DNA of 64,000 bases, taken from assembly GCF_009720625.1 (NCBI RefSeq), contig NZ_CP046266.1, positions 3,543,501 to 3,607,500 on the forward strand, in the 5' to 3' direction. A program made the position numbers and the translations under genes. The DNA comes from Metabacillus sediminilitoris. GTDB taxonomy: Bacteria; Bacillota; Bacilli; Bacillales; Bacillaceae. The notes beneath the pieces are model-generated. The model was not told the DNA's origin. It did no database searches and was given only the letters and a program-made list of their open reading frames with translations. Position 1 is the stretch's first letter, and each line of letters begins with the position of its first letter. Shown here piece by piece: positions 17,552 through 26,623 of this stretch.

Positions 17552-18589
17552 ATCATTTTGTAAATCTAATTCTTCTTGACTTTCTTCAGGTAAAAGAGCT
17601 TCTTCATCTAAACCATAATGACTGCGGATTTTTTCTTGTATCTCTATACGGAGTGCAGGATTTTCTTTTAAAAATTGTTTCGCATTTTCACGACCTTGAC
17701 CTAAGCGTTCTTCATTATATGAGTACCATGAACCACTTTTTTGCACGATATCAAGCTCTGATCCTAAATCAATAATTTCTCCTTCTTTTGAGATCCCTTC
17801 ACCATACATAATATCTATTTCAGCTACTTTGAATGGTGGTGCGACTTTGTTTTTCACAATCTTGATTTTCGTTCTGTTCCCAACCATATCGTTACCTTGC
17901 TTAAGAGTTTCTGCACGACGAACCTCTAGGCGAACAGATGAATAGAACTTTAACGCACGTCCACCTGGTGTTGTTTCAGGGTTACCGAACATAATGCCAA
18001 TCTTTTCACGAATTTGATTGATGAAAATAGCGATTGTTTTTGATTTATTAATCGCACCTGATAGTTTACGTAATGCCTGTGACATTAAACGAGCTTGAAG
18101 ACCAACGTGAGAATCACCCATCTCACCTTCAATTTCCGCTTTCGGAACTAACGCCGCGACTGAGTCAATTACAAGAATGTCAACAGCACCACTACGTACA
18201 AGTGCTTCTGCGATTTCAAGTGCTTGTTCTCCAGTATCCGGCTGAGAAAGCAATAGCTCATCTATATTAACACCAAGTTTTTGGGCATATACAGGGTCAA
18301 GCGCATGCTCAGCATCAATAAATGCTGCTTGCCCACCTTGCTGTTGGACTTCTGCAATAGCATGTAGGGCTACAGTTGTTTTACCAGAGCTCTCTGGACC
18401 ATAGATCTCTATAATTCTACCACGCGGGTATCCACCTACTCCTAATGCGGCATCAAGTGCTAACGAGCCACTTGGTGAAGTTGAAATCTTTCTATCTGTT
18501 TGTTCCCCTAATTTCATAATTGAACCTTTACCGAATTGCTTTTCTATTTGTTTTAACGCCATATCTAAGGCAGCTTGACGATCGCTCAC
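17549..18589 (-). CDS. recA: Recombinase RecA
   Basis: 346-aa ATP-dependent strand-exchange protein and co-protease for LexA cleavage. Visible are the Walker A site GPESSGKT (64-71), [20 protein letters not shown], the DNA-binding loop [20 protein letters not shown] and an acidic C-terminus ending EELDLQND. The start is the GTG at 18589 behind AAAGGAGG, giving [10 protein letters not shown]. Sequence further upstream in frame is leader. A LexA box and a promoter precede it, and cinA upstream ends with its own terminator, so recA is its own SOS-controlled unit. Confidence 0.97.
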   Translation of the reverse strand: MSDRQAALDMALKQIEKQFGKGSIMKLGEQTDRKISTSPSGSLALDAALGVGGYPRGRIIEIYGPESSGKTTVALHAIAEVQQQGGQAAFIDAEHALDPVYAQKLGVNIDELLLSQPDTGEQALEIAEALVRSGAVDILVIDSVAALVPKAEIEGEMGDSHVGLQARLMSQALRKLSGAINKSKTIAIFINQIREKIGIMFGNPETTPGGRALKFYSSVRLEVRRAETLKQGNDMVGNRTKIKIVKNKVAPPFKVAEIDIMYGEGISKEGEIIDLGSELDIVQKSGSWYSYNEERLGQGRENAKQFLKENPALRIEIQEKIRSHYGLDEEALLPEESQEELDLQND

Positions 18590-18620
18590 TAAATTTCCTC
18601 CTTTAATTGAATCTATAATT

Positions 18621-18649
18621 AATATACCCCTTTTTTTATCGTTTGCCAA
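18621..18649 (-). promoter_or_regulatory. recA promoter
   Basis: TTGGCA (18649-18644), 17 bases, TATATT (18626-18621) on the minus strand, ending about 30 bases before the GTG start. Confidence 0.65.
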
Positions 18650-18658
18650 GTAAAAAAT

Positions 18659-18672
18659 CGAACATTCATTCG
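18659..18672. promoter_or_regulatory. LexA box of recA
   Basis: CGAACATTCATTCG, on the recA strand CGAATGAATGTTCG. It matches the recA SOS box type of Bacillus (CGAAT...GTTCG) and stands 9 bases upstream of the -35. It shows that this genome uses the Bacillus-type LexA site. Confidence 0.78.
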
Positions 18673-18789
18673 ATTATTTTTAACTAGAAAATGATTCTAA
18701 ACTTCCCTTTTTGCTTGTAAAATAATTTAAAAATGACTAGTAAATCTAATAGTAAAAACTATTTTTCGATCATCTGAAAAGATTCACAC

Positions 18790-18821
18790 AAAAATAGGAT
18801 CTAAAGAATTAGATCCTATTT
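18790..18821 (-). terminator. Terminator of cinA
   Basis: AATAGGATCTAA / TTAGATCCTATT stem with a short loop followed by TTTT on the minus strand. It separates cinA from recA. Confidence 0.82.
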
Positions 18822-18872
18822 GAATCTCTCAAGTAAGCAATCATGTAAGAATGATTAGGAGAGTCTATTATA

Positions 18873-20123
18873 TCATTCTATTTCAGTTAATAGTTTAACT
18901 AAATAATGACATCCATACTTTACCGTTCGAACACGTATTCCTTTCCTTGTTCCAACAAAATGAAATGAATACACTTGAGTTTCCCTATTTTGCATCGAAA
19001 TGCCAATAAACACGGTACCTACTGGCTGGCCTTCATGAGGTTCCGGTCCTGCAACACCTGTAAAACTAATACCAATATCGCTATTCGATAACTTTCGGAT
19101 TTGATCTGCCATTTCCTTTGCACATTGTTCACTGACAGCCCCATATTCCTGAAGAGTTTGTGGTGAGACTTTTAGTATTTGAGCTTTCATTTGATTTGAA
19201 TAGCTGACAATACTTCCTTTAAAGAATTGGGAAACACCATCCAACGCTGTTATTTGTTCAGAAAACATTCCACCAGTTAAACTTTCTGCTGCAGAAATCG
19301 TTTTTTGCTTTTCTATTAACAGCTTTTTAAGTTCTAGTGGGAGTGTTGTCTGTTCATAACCGTAAAAAAATTCACCAACACGTTGATTAATCTTTTGCTC
19401 TAGTTCGTTTAAAAGTTGATTTGCAACCAGTTCATCAACATGCTTTGCAGTTAATCGAAGGGTAACCTCCCCATCACCAGCTAATGGTGCAACAGTAGGG
19501 TTAACTTGTTCGTCTATGATGTCTTGTATATCAGTTTCTAGCTGTGATTCTCCAATTCCAAAGTATCTTACCACACGAGAAATAATCTTTTCTTGGAATC
19601 CAAGTTGTTTTTGGAAATATTCTCGGCCATAATTTTTGAACATTGGCTTCATTTCACTCGGCGGACCTGGTAACAGCATGTAAATCGTTTGATCAGCCTC
19701 TAATGCCATGCCAGGTGCCATACCGAAATCATTTTTCAATATGTATGAACCTTCAAGTACAAGGGCTTGCTTCTTATTATTTTCTGACATGATTCTTTTT
19801 GATTGCACAAAATAGTTTTCAATACTATCTAACGCCTCTTGATCAAACACAAGTTTCTTTCCAAGTGCATTTGAAATCGTTTCTTTTGTCAAATCGTCTT
19901 TTGTAGGTCCGAGACCTCCAGTAAAAATAATGATATTAGAACGTTTTTTGGCAACATCAATAGCTTGCTCTAATCGTGTCGGATTGTCACCGACAACTGT
20001 ATGGTAATAAACATTCATCCCAAGTTCTGCTAGCTGCTGAGAAAGAAATTGAGCATTGCTATTTACAATTTGACCTAGTAATAATTCAGAGCCAACAGCA
20101 ATTATTTCTGTACGTATATTCAT
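18873..20123 (-). CDS. cinA: CinA: competence/damage-inducible protein, NMN amidohydrolase
   Basis: 416-aa two-domain protein. The N-terminal COG1058 part ([31 protein letters not shown]) resembles molybdopterin-binding proteins and acts on ADP-ribose type substrates. The C-terminal part ([26 protein letters not shown]) is the NMN deamidase domain of pyridine nucleotide recycling. ATG at 20123 follows AGGAGG. Placed between pgsA and recA as in most Firmicutes, but here a terminator stands before recA. Confidence 0.95.
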   Translation of the reverse strand: MNIRTEIIAVGSELLLGQIVNSNAQFLSQQLAELGMNVYYHTVVGDNPTRLEQAIDVAKKRSNIIIFTGGLGPTKDDLTKETISNALGKKLVFDQEALDSIENYFVQSKRIMSENNKKQALVLEGSYILKNDFGMAPGMALEADQTIYMLLPGPPSEMKPMFKNYGREYFQKQLGFQEKIISRVVRYFGIGESQLETDIQDIIDEQVNPTVAPLAGDGEVTLRLTAKHVDELVANQLLNELEQKINQRVGEFFYGYEQTTLPLELKKLLIEKQKTISAAESLTGGMFSEQITALDGVSQFFKGSIVSYSNQMKAQILKVSPQTLQEYGAVSEQCAKEMADQIRKLSNSDIGISFTGVAGPEPHEGQPVGTVFIGISMQNRETQVYSFHFVGTRKGIRVRTVKYGCHYLVKLLTEIE

Positions 20124-20147
20124 TGGAATTCCTCCTGATCATTTAGA

Positions 20148-20726
20148 TCACTTTGAGTTTATAAAGACATGTTTGTTTTTATTAAAATAATCCCAGCCAG
20201 ATATTACAGTAAAAAAGGTAGCAACCCAAAGTGAAATCTGTGCAAATGGAAGATTAATAAATTCAAACGGCAAGTTATGTAGGAGCAGCGCAGAAATGGC
20301 AATAATTTGTGTCCACGTTTTTATTTTCCCTAACATGTTTGCCGCAACAACTTCCCCTTCACCAGCCAAGATTGCTCTTAAACCAGTAACAGCAAATTCA
20401 CGGCTAATGATTAGAATAACCATCCAAGATGGTGCAAGATTTAGTTGAACCAATATAATTAAAGCGGCAGAAACAAGGAGCTTGTCCGCTAAAGGATCAA
20501 GAAATTTCCCAAGGTTTGTCACCTGGTTTAGTTTTCGTGCATAATACCCATCTATCCAGTCTGTTGTCGAGGCAACAATAAAAAGAATTGCTCCGACTAA
20601 ATGAGTGACTAAAATGGTTTCATTACCAAATGTCAGTTCTCCCCAATTGAATGGTGCAAGCATGATAATCATAAATACTGGAATTAAAAAGATCCTCGAT
20701 ATCGTTATTTTATTAGGTAAATTCAT
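20148..20726 (-). CDS. pgsA: CDP-diacylglycerol--glycerol-3-phosphate 3-phosphatidyltransferase
   Basis: 192-aa membrane enzyme that makes phosphatidylglycerol phosphate, an essential step for phosphatidylglycerol. The CDP-alcohol phosphatidyltransferase motif begins DWIDGYYAR at 56-64 and ends GKFLDPLADK at 73-82, with all four Asp present. Several hydrophobic helices flank it. ATG at 20726 is behind GGAGGG; the longer frame from 20762 starts within the preceding spacer. cinA follows closely, 24 bases downstream. Confidence 0.95.
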   Translation of the reverse strand: MNLPNKITISRIFLIPVFMIIMLAPFNWGELTFGNETILVTHLVGAILFIVASTTDWIDGYYARKLNQVTNLGKFLDPLADKLLVSAALIILVQLNLAPSWMVILIISREFAVTGLRAILAGEGEVVAANMLGKIKTWTQIIAISALLLHNLPFEFINLPFAQISLWVATFFTVISGWDYFNKNKHVFINSK

Positions 20727-20763
20727 GTTTTTCCCTCCGTGAGTCATATATTTAGAAAACAAA

Positions 20764-20878
20764 AAATGGGACTACCCACCAATAGTCTAATACCTTTCCC
20801 CAACATTTATAGCTTTACAGGACAATATTTGTTGGGGAAGGTATCAAACACATTAACATGAGTTAGTCCCTATTGTTT
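20764..20878 (-). terminator. Nested double hairpin/terminator behind the RodZ-like gene
   Basis: On the minus strand an outer stem (AATAGGGACTA with TAGTCCCATTTTTT) encloses an inner stem (GATACCTTCCCCAACA with TGTTGGGGAAAGGTAT). The T-run makes it a terminator, and the outer arm begins at the stop codon. The outer arm, AGGGACTAACTCATG, resembles the GGCTGACTC palindromes elsewhere here. Confidence 0.65.
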
Positions 20879-21751
20879 AGTATAAATAATAGTAATGTTT
20901 TGTGGTGTTGTTTTTGTATCCTCATATTGGAGTAGTTCACCATTGATTTTCAAATCAGTACCCGGAACATTTCCTACTCTCACAGTAATTTCTGATTCAG
21001 CAGTAAGATCCGTTACTTTTGATTCCCCTTTAGGAATCTCAGCACCAAAAAAGCTTTTACCTTTTCCATTTTTAACACTAACCCATGTTCGATCTTTCGC
21101 AATTACCTCAAGTTCAAATTTTTCTGATCCAGCGAGTTCATATGTTGTTGTAGAACCATTAACACCTTTAACGGTAATTGTTTGAGCAGGTTTTTCCTCT
21201 TCAGGCTCTGTTTTTTCCTCAACTGATGAACCTTCTTTTACATCTTCTTTCACTGCTTTTTCTTCTTTGTCAGTAGATGTCGTATTTTCTACATTGTTCT
21301 TATATTCGTTCTCATTTTCAACTTCTTCAGTGGATTCTTTCACTTGATCAGTCTCATTGGCGTTTTGTCTCCATACCCAAATCACGATCGCAATAATAAT
21401 AATAATAGCACCAATTAGTAATTTAGGTAAAAGATCAAGAAATTTAGAAGCAGTTTTAGGGAGTTGCTTATGTGTTTTTACTCTTGATAGTTGTTCTGGT
21501 AAATCATCGTTATATGTACTTGGAACTTCGTTTTTATATTCTTCAAAAAGCATTTCTGGATCTAAATTAACTGCTTCTGCGTATTGCTTAATAAAAGCAC
21601 GAACATAGAATTTTCCTGGTATCATCGAATAATTGCCTTCTTCTATACCAATTAGGTAACGCTTCTGAATTTTTGTTAAATCCTGAAGGTCATCCAAGCT
21701 AATATTCTTTTCTTCTCTTGCTTGTTTCAGTCGATTTCCTAATTCACTCAA
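20870..21751 (-). CDS. ymfM: RodZ-like membrane protein (YmfM)
   Basis: 293-aa cell-shape/division-linked protein. An N-terminal HTH_25 domain (residues 1-68, LGNRLKQAREEKNISLDDLQ, KRYLIGIEEGNY) is followed by one membrane helix (111-127), an acidic Glu-rich linker (about 130-185) and an extracellular beta domain (DUF4115). TTG at 21751 is chosen as it stands 6 bases behind GGGGTG and gives MSELGNRLKQAR, matching B. subtilis YmfM. It lies in the ymf-pgsA-cinA block. Confidence 0.9.
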   Translation of the reverse strand: MSELGNRLKQAREEKNISLDDLQDLTKIQKRYLIGIEEGNYSMIPGKFYVRAFIKQYAEAVNLDPEMLFEEYKNEVPSTYNDDLPEQLSRVKTHKQLPKTASKFLDLLPKLLIGAIIIIIAIVIWVWRQNANETDQVKESTEEVENENEYKNNVENTTSTDKEEKAVKEDVKEGSSVEEKTEPEEEKPAQTITVKGVNGSTTTYELAGSEKFELEVIAKDRTWVSVKNGKGKSFFGAEIPKGESKVTDLTAESEITVRVGNVPGTDLKINGELLQYEDTKTTPQNITIIYTKQ

Positions 21752-21768
21752 CCGTAACACCCCATAAT

Positions 21769-22563
21769 CTAAAAGTCAAAGCCGCCTGAAAGACCGGAAG
21801 AATCAAACATCGTTTGAGGTTCTTCAACATCTTTATATGTAATTTCCTCATCAGGCTCATTTCGAATTTCTATTATATAATCAAAATCTTCAATTGTATA
21901 TTCTGTATTTTGAACAAAAATATCAGGATGTTCTACTACTTTTGTTGCAGAAAGTCTCATAATTTCTCTAACTAACTGTAAATGTTGATCAGATCCTCTT
22001 CTTGTAGAAACGATTCCATCAATTATAAAGACATTGTCTGCATTATATTCATCAGCTATCAGTTGGCTGCGGATTGTTTGCTTTAATAATGTAGAAGAAA
22101 CAAATAACCACTTTTTGTTAGCACAAACGCTCGAAGCCACAATAGATTCTGTTTTACCTACCCTTGGCATACCGCGGATACCAATTAATTTATGTCCATC
22201 CTGTTTATATAATTCTGCCATAAAATCAACTAATAGTCCAAGTTCATCACGTACAAATCGAAATGTTTTTTTATCGTCAGCATCTCTTTGTATGTATCGT
22301 CCATGTCTTACAGCTAACTTATCACGAAGCTTTGGAACCCTTAGCTTTGTAACAGTTATATTGTCCATTGTTTTTAGAATTGATTCAAGTCTGCGAATTT
22401 GATCATTGCTTTCACATTTCATTAATAGTCCACGCCTAGAATCATCGACACCATTAATGGTAATGATATTGATTGATAACATCCCTAATAATGATGATAC
22501 ATCTCCAAGGAGCCCAGGTCGATTTTTTTGAATCTCATATTCCAAATACCATTCAAATGACAA
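21769..22563 (-). CDS. ymfK: DUF3388 protein (YmfK) with ACT-like and P-loop-like regions
   Basis: 264-aa protein of unknown function conserved in Bacillus beside ymfM. The N-terminal part (NRPGLLGDVSSLLGMLSINI) looks like an ACT domain. Further on is a Walker A-like motif GMPRVGKT (131-138) followed by KKWLFVSSTLLKQTIRSQL and VFIIDGIVS, suggesting nucleotide binding. TTG at 22563 is 7 bases behind AAAGGGGG; the ATG at 22584 lies upstream of that site. It stands just before the RodZ-like gene, 17 bases away. Confidence 0.85.
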   Translation of the reverse strand: MSFEWYLEYEIQKNRPGLLGDVSSLLGMLSINIITINGVDDSRRGLLMKCESNDQIRRLESILKTMDNITVTKLRVPKLRDKLAVRHGRYIQRDADDKKTFRFVRDELGLLVDFMAELYKQDGHKLIGIRGMPRVGKTESIVASSVCANKKWLFVSSTLLKQTIRSQLIADEYNADNVFIIDGIVSTRRGSDQHLQLVREIMRLSATKVVEHPDIFVQNTEYTIEDFDYIIEIRNEPDEEITYKDVEEPQTMFDSSGLSGGFDF

Positions 22564-22747
22564 GTTTAGTCCCCCTTTAAACAACCACTATTACTAATAA
22601 TAAATGATTTATCAAAAAGAAGAAAGACCATTTATATAAAAACGAAACCATAACGATTAAACGTTCCTAGCTTGTAAACAAAAACAAATCATTTCTTCTT
22701 CTTTATCCAAAAAAGATATAAATGAAACCCTTTAATGATCATAATGA

Positions 22748-22773
22748 AAAAGAGAGGATATCTCCTCTCTTCT
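22748..22773 (-). terminator. Terminator of ymfJ
   Basis: AAGAGAGGA / TCCTCTCTT stem with a four-base loop, followed by TTT on the minus strand. Confidence 0.75.
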
Positions 22774-23030
22774 TAATGTGATCCGTTATTTTGAACAAGC
22801 TTTACCATCATACTTGCAATAGCATGTTGCTCTTGTTCTGATGCTACACTCCAAAGATCTGCTAGTACTCTCTCTTGAGTGTTTTTAGGGTCAACTTGTT
22901 TTGCTAAATAGTCACCAACTTCAAATGCTAAGTTATTGATGACTTGCTCGTTCATTCCTTCATTTTGTGCATGATGTAAACGATCACCAAGGAAATTTTT
23001 CCACTCATCCCAATTTTCTAAAACAGCCAT
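22773..23030 (-). CDS. ymfJ: DUF3243 family protein (YmfJ)
   Basis: 85-aa soluble helical protein, MAVLENWDEWKNFLGDRLHH with NNLAFEVGDYLAKQVDPKNT, which is the DUF3243 signature. Function is unknown; its place between ymfI and ymfK is conserved in Bacillus. The start follows AAAGGAGGT and a terminator closes it. Confidence 0.9.
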   Translation of the reverse strand: MAVLENWDEWKNFLGDRLHHAQNEGMNEQVINNLAFEVGDYLAKQVDPKNTQERVLADLWSVASEQEQHAIASMMVKLVQNNGSH

Positions 23031-23107
23031 AGGAGTACCTCCTTTATTATTGTTACAAGTTTATTGTTCCATTTCAAAAAGTTTTTATTCTATTTAATTT
23101 GATTTAT

Positions 23108-23830
23108 TTAACTCCATCCTCCATTTACCGATATCACTTGTCCAGTAATATAGGAAGAGTTCTTCGATGCTAAAAATGAAACAGTTTGGGCAACCTCATT
23201 AGGGTTACCTAATCTTCCAAGGGGAATTTCATCTTCTAATGCTTTTAATTCCTCTTCAGTAAAATTTGAAAGCATTCGGGTTTTAATCGCTCCAGGCGCA
23301 ATAGCATTTACACGGATATTGCTTGGAGCAAGCTCTTTTGCTAGTGCTTTAACAAATGAATTTTGTCCCCCTTTAACCATTGAATACAAGACCTCACAAG
23401 ATGCTCCAACAATCCCCCATATCGATGATATAACGATAATATTCCCCTCACGTTTCTTTACCATAGCAGGGATAAGCTTTTGTGTTAATCGAAATGGGCT
23501 CGATATATGTAATGCAATCATTTGCTCAATTTCCTCATCACTCATATCTGTTACTAATCCGTAATAACTAATACCGCTATTTAATACTAGTAAATCAATC
23601 GGCATAGTGATTTGATTTATAAGTTTTTGCACTCCATTATGATTTGTTAAATCAGCTTGAATCGGTAACAACATCTTTTTGTATGGTTCATAAGCTTTTA
23701 TTAATTCATTAATTGCACGTTCATTTTGATGATAATGAACATATATGTGATATCCATCTTCAATAAGTTTCTCTACGATTGCAGTGCCGATCCCGCCGCT
23801 GGCACCAGTAATTAAAGCATACTTTTCCAT
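23108..23830 (-). CDS. ymfI: EF-P 5-aminopentanone reductase (SDR family, YmfI)
   Basis: 240-aa short-chain dehydrogenase. It has the NAD(P) motif TGASGGIG (residues 8-15), the NSG segment in LNSGISYYG, and a catalytic Ser-Tyr-Lys set that reads SSIWG...YSMVKGG; the final reductase motif is ASKNSSYITGQVISVNGGWS. In B. subtilis YmfI performs the last reduction of the lysine modification of elongation factor P. The neighbours ymfF and ymfH are linked to the same modification. ATG at 23830 follows GAGGAGG; a terminator-like hairpin stands just before that site. Confidence 0.92.
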   Translation of the reverse strand: MEKYALITGASGGIGTAIVEKLIEDGYHIYVHYHQNERAINELIKAYEPYKKMLLPIQADLTNHNGVQKLINQITMPIDLLVLNSGISYYGLVTDMSDEEIEQMIALHISSPFRLTQKLIPAMVKKREGNIIVISSIWGIVGASCEVLYSMVKGGQNSFVKALAKELAPSNIRVNAIAPGAIKTRMLSNFTEEELKALEDEIPLGRLGNPNEVAQTVSFLASKNSSYITGQVISVNGGWS

Positions 23831-23842
23831 GTTTTCCTCCTC

Positions 23843-23872
23843 AAAAAAGGTCTGACATTTGTCAGACCTTTC
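23843..23872 (-). terminator. Hairpin between ymfH and ymfI
   Basis: AAAGGTCTGACA / TGTCAGACCTTTTTT perfect stem ending a few bases before the ymfI ribosome site. It could end the ymfFH message or attenuate ymfI. Confidence 0.72.
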
Positions 23873-23907
23873 CATTAGTCATATAAGTATATCATAGTCA
23901 TTTAATT

Positions 23908-25194
23908 TCACTTTGGAACGACCTGACATACAGTGAATAATTCTTCCTCAATAGCTTCATTGAGGATTGTGGTAATATCTTCCTGTGTAAGCGATTCAAG
24001 AGTTGGGACGACATCAAAAAGATTCATTTCGTTAAAAGCATATCTTGTAAATTGATTTGCGATATATTCTGGTGAATTAACGGCTCTTAAAAATGCACCT
24101 ATCTTTTTATTCTTCGCAGCTTCAAAATTTGAAAAATCAACGCCTTCGTTCTTAGCTTTAAATAGAATGCTTTTAATTTGTTCAGCAAGCTTATCTGGAT
24201 CTTCGGTATCTCCACCGATCATTGCGAAGCCAAACCCATTCTCTTCGGTATAATCATAACTAAACGTATCGTCGATTAAGCCTTCACTATAAAGTTTTTC
24301 ATAATGTTGAGAACTTTTACTGAAAAGAATATCTAATAAAACGTTCATTGAAAGCTCATATTTTAATAAATCTTTTCCTGTACGATTTGGATTTTTTGCT
24401 TTTAAACCTACTAAACATTTTGAACTTTGAACATTCATCGACAATTTTTCAATCTTTTTATACACTTCATTCGGCTCATTAGGAAATTCTCGCTTAATTT
24501 CGGATTGAGATGTGAATTCCTTTTTCTGTTGATTTTCTCTAACTTGCTTCAAGATTGCTTCTGGTTCAACAGCACCTACAATAAATAAAAGCAAATTACT
24601 AGGATGGTAAAATGTATGATAGCACTCATACAAGGAATCCTTCGTAATTTTAGCAATTGAATCAATCGTTCCAGCTATATCGATTCTTACCGGATGTTGT
24701 TGATAGAGATTTTGAATTAGTCCGAAGTATAGACGCCAATCAGGATTGTCATCATACATGTTTATCTCCTGACCAATAATCCCTTTTTCCTTTTCAACCG
24801 TTTTTTCAGAAAAATAAGGTGATTGAACAAAATCAATTAATGTTTCAAGATTTTTCTCTACATTACTTGTACTAGAAAAGAGGTAGGCCGTTCTTGTAAA
24901 TGATGTAAAAGCATTTGCAGAAGCCCCTTGTTTACTGAACTGTTGGAACACATCACCGTCTTCTTTTTCAAAAAGCTTATGCTCCAGAAAATGAGCAATA
25001 CCATCAGGAACTGTGACCATTTCATCTTTATTAAGAGGGACAAATCGATTATCGATTGATCCATATTTCGTTGTAAAGGTTGCATAAGTTTTGTTAAAGC
25101 CCTTTTTTGGCAATACATAGACTTCGAGTCCATTATCCATTTTTTCATGATAAAGTTCTTCTTGCAGCTGTTCAAAACGAATTGGATTTGTCAT
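23908..25194 (-). CDS. ymfH: M16 metallopeptidase YmfH (EF-P modification-associated)
   Basis: 428-aa processing-protease-like enzyme. The inverted zinc motif HFLEH is intact at 68-72 (GIAHFLEHKLFE) and the downstream Glu lies in EKGIIGQEINMYDDNP, so this is the potentially active half of the pair. ATG overlaps the stop of ymfF by 4 bases (ATGA). In B. subtilis the ymfF/ymfH pair is associated with the 5-aminopentanol modification of EF-P by the neighbouring ymfI. Confidence 0.9.
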   Translation of the reverse strand: MTNPIRFEQLQEELYHEKMDNGLEVYVLPKKGFNKTYATFTTKYGSIDNRFVPLNKDEMVTVPDGIAHFLEHKLFEKEDGDVFQQFSKQGASANAFTSFTRTAYLFSSTSNVEKNLETLIDFVQSPYFSEKTVEKEKGIIGQEINMYDDNPDWRLYFGLIQNLYQQHPVRIDIAGTIDSIAKITKDSLYECYHTFYHPSNLLLFIVGAVEPEAILKQVRENQQKKEFTSQSEIKREFPNEPNEVYKKIEKLSMNVQSSKCLVGLKAKNPNRTGKDLLKYELSMNVLLDILFSKSSQHYEKLYSEGLIDDTFSYDYTEENGFGFAMIGGDTEDPDKLAEQIKSILFKAKNEGVDFSNFEAAKNKKIGAFLRAVNSPEYIANQFTRYAFNEMNLFDVVPTLESLTQEDITTILNEAIEEELFTVCQVVPK

Positions 25195-26468
25195 GCATTC
25201 CCCCCCTTTCCTTTTAAGAAATAGATCGTATCTAACTCCAATTTTTGGGCAACTTTTACAATATCATCTTTTGAAACAGTTTCTATTCCTTGAAGATAAT
25301 CCTCAAATGGACGATTTATTTGAGCAATAACATTATGATAGACGATCTCAACTAATCCATATGCTGTATCAATGGTTTCCAATAATTGATTGCGAATAAC
25401 TGCTTTTGTTTGCTCAAGGTCTTGATCGTTAAAATCGCCATTTTTCATTGCTGCCATTTGTTCACGGATAATGGATACCGCTTGTTCATAATTTTGAACT
25501 TCTATACCAGACATGATCATGAGCAAGCCTTTGTGACTTTCAATTCTAGATGCTGCATAATAGGCTAAACTTGCTTTTTCACGGACATTAATAAATAATT
25601 TAGAGTGTGAAAAACCGCCATAAATTCCATTAAACACTTGTAGCGCATAATAGTCATCATCACGAAAAGTACTATTAGTACGATATCCAATATTCAATTT
25701 CCCTTGTTTAACATCCTGTTCTTCTATTACTTCACGTTCTTCAACAGCTTTTTTAGAGCCTTCTTCTGCAATGGGTTGATGATTGTTTTCAAATGTAAAA
25801 AACTGTTTTACATATCCTTCTACTTGCTCTTGATTTAAGTCACCAACGACATACAAGTCAATTTTATCAGTAGAAACTGCTTTTTGATAATAGTCATATA
25901 ATGATGCAGCCGAGATATTTTCTACATCTTCCAATTCCCCGTTAACATGTAATGCATACGATTCACCTTTACACATTTCTTGAACAAGACGTAAATTAGA
26001 GTATCTCATTTTATCATCATATACGGATTGGATTCGTTGTTTTAAAGTTCGTTTTTCTTGTACAACAATGTCTTCTTTAAATGCCTCTCCATCAAGGACT
26101 GGCTCTAACAATATTTCAGATAAAAGTTTCATTCCTTTTTCTAATAGTGGACTTTGATCTGATAAAAATTTTTCATTTGCAATTTCCATTCTAAGTGAAA
26201 TGATATGATTATCACCTTTTTTTGCAAGGTCAACATTCAAGGTTGCACCATATAACTCATCTAAATGCTGTCTAAGGCTTGTGCTAGTTGGATACGTCTT
26301 TGTTCCTCTTTGAAGTACATATGGAAGTAAGGCTCTATATGTAACTTCCTGAGCATTCAAAGGTGCGAGCATCTTGATTACAATCGTATTTGTTTTAAAT
26401 TTCGAAGTAGTTACGGTATGAAGTGTCAGCCCATTCACTTCGGTAAGCTGTTCATTAATATATGTCAT
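25191..26468 (-). CDS. ymfF: M16 peptidase-like protein YmfF, zinc motif absent
   Basis: 425-aa member of the insulinase-like family. At the place of the HxxEH motif it reads ALLPYVLQRGTKTYPTSTSL, so the zinc ligands are missing and it should be the non-catalytic partner of YmfH. The C-terminal M16 domain (RDDDYYALQVFNGIYGGFSH SKLFINVREKASLAYYAA) is well preserved. It starts with ATG behind TGGAGG and leads a ymfF-ymfH unit with 4-base overlap. Confidence 0.9.
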   Translation of the reverse strand: MTYINEQLTEVNGLTLHTVTTSKFKTNTIVIKMLAPLNAQEVTYRALLPYVLQRGTKTYPTSTSLRQHLDELYGATLNVDLAKKGDNHIISLRMEIANEKFLSDQSPLLEKGMKLLSEILLEPVLDGEAFKEDIVVQEKRTLKQRIQSVYDDKMRYSNLRLVQEMCKGESYALHVNGELEDVENISAASLYDYYQKAVSTDKIDLYVVGDLNQEQVEGYVKQFFTFENNHQPIAEEGSKKAVEEREVIEEQDVKQGKLNIGYRTNSTFRDDDYYALQVFNGIYGGFSHSKLFINVREKASLAYYAASRIESHKGLLMIMSGIEVQNYEQAVSIIREQMAAMKNGDFNDQDLEQTKAVIRNQLLETIDTAYGLVEIVYHNVIAQINRPFEDYLQGIETVSKDDIVKVAQKLELDTIYFLKGKGGNA

Positions 26469-26623
26469 TAAGAACCTCCATTTAAACTATAGTTATTCTT
26501 GTAATTATATCAATACGAGGATAATAAAGGAAATAATACACTTTTTTTACTATTTATTCTTTCTTTAGCTAAACCTCTATATACTCGTAATTAAGCTACT
26601 GAAAGCTAACTCCTTGATCTTTA

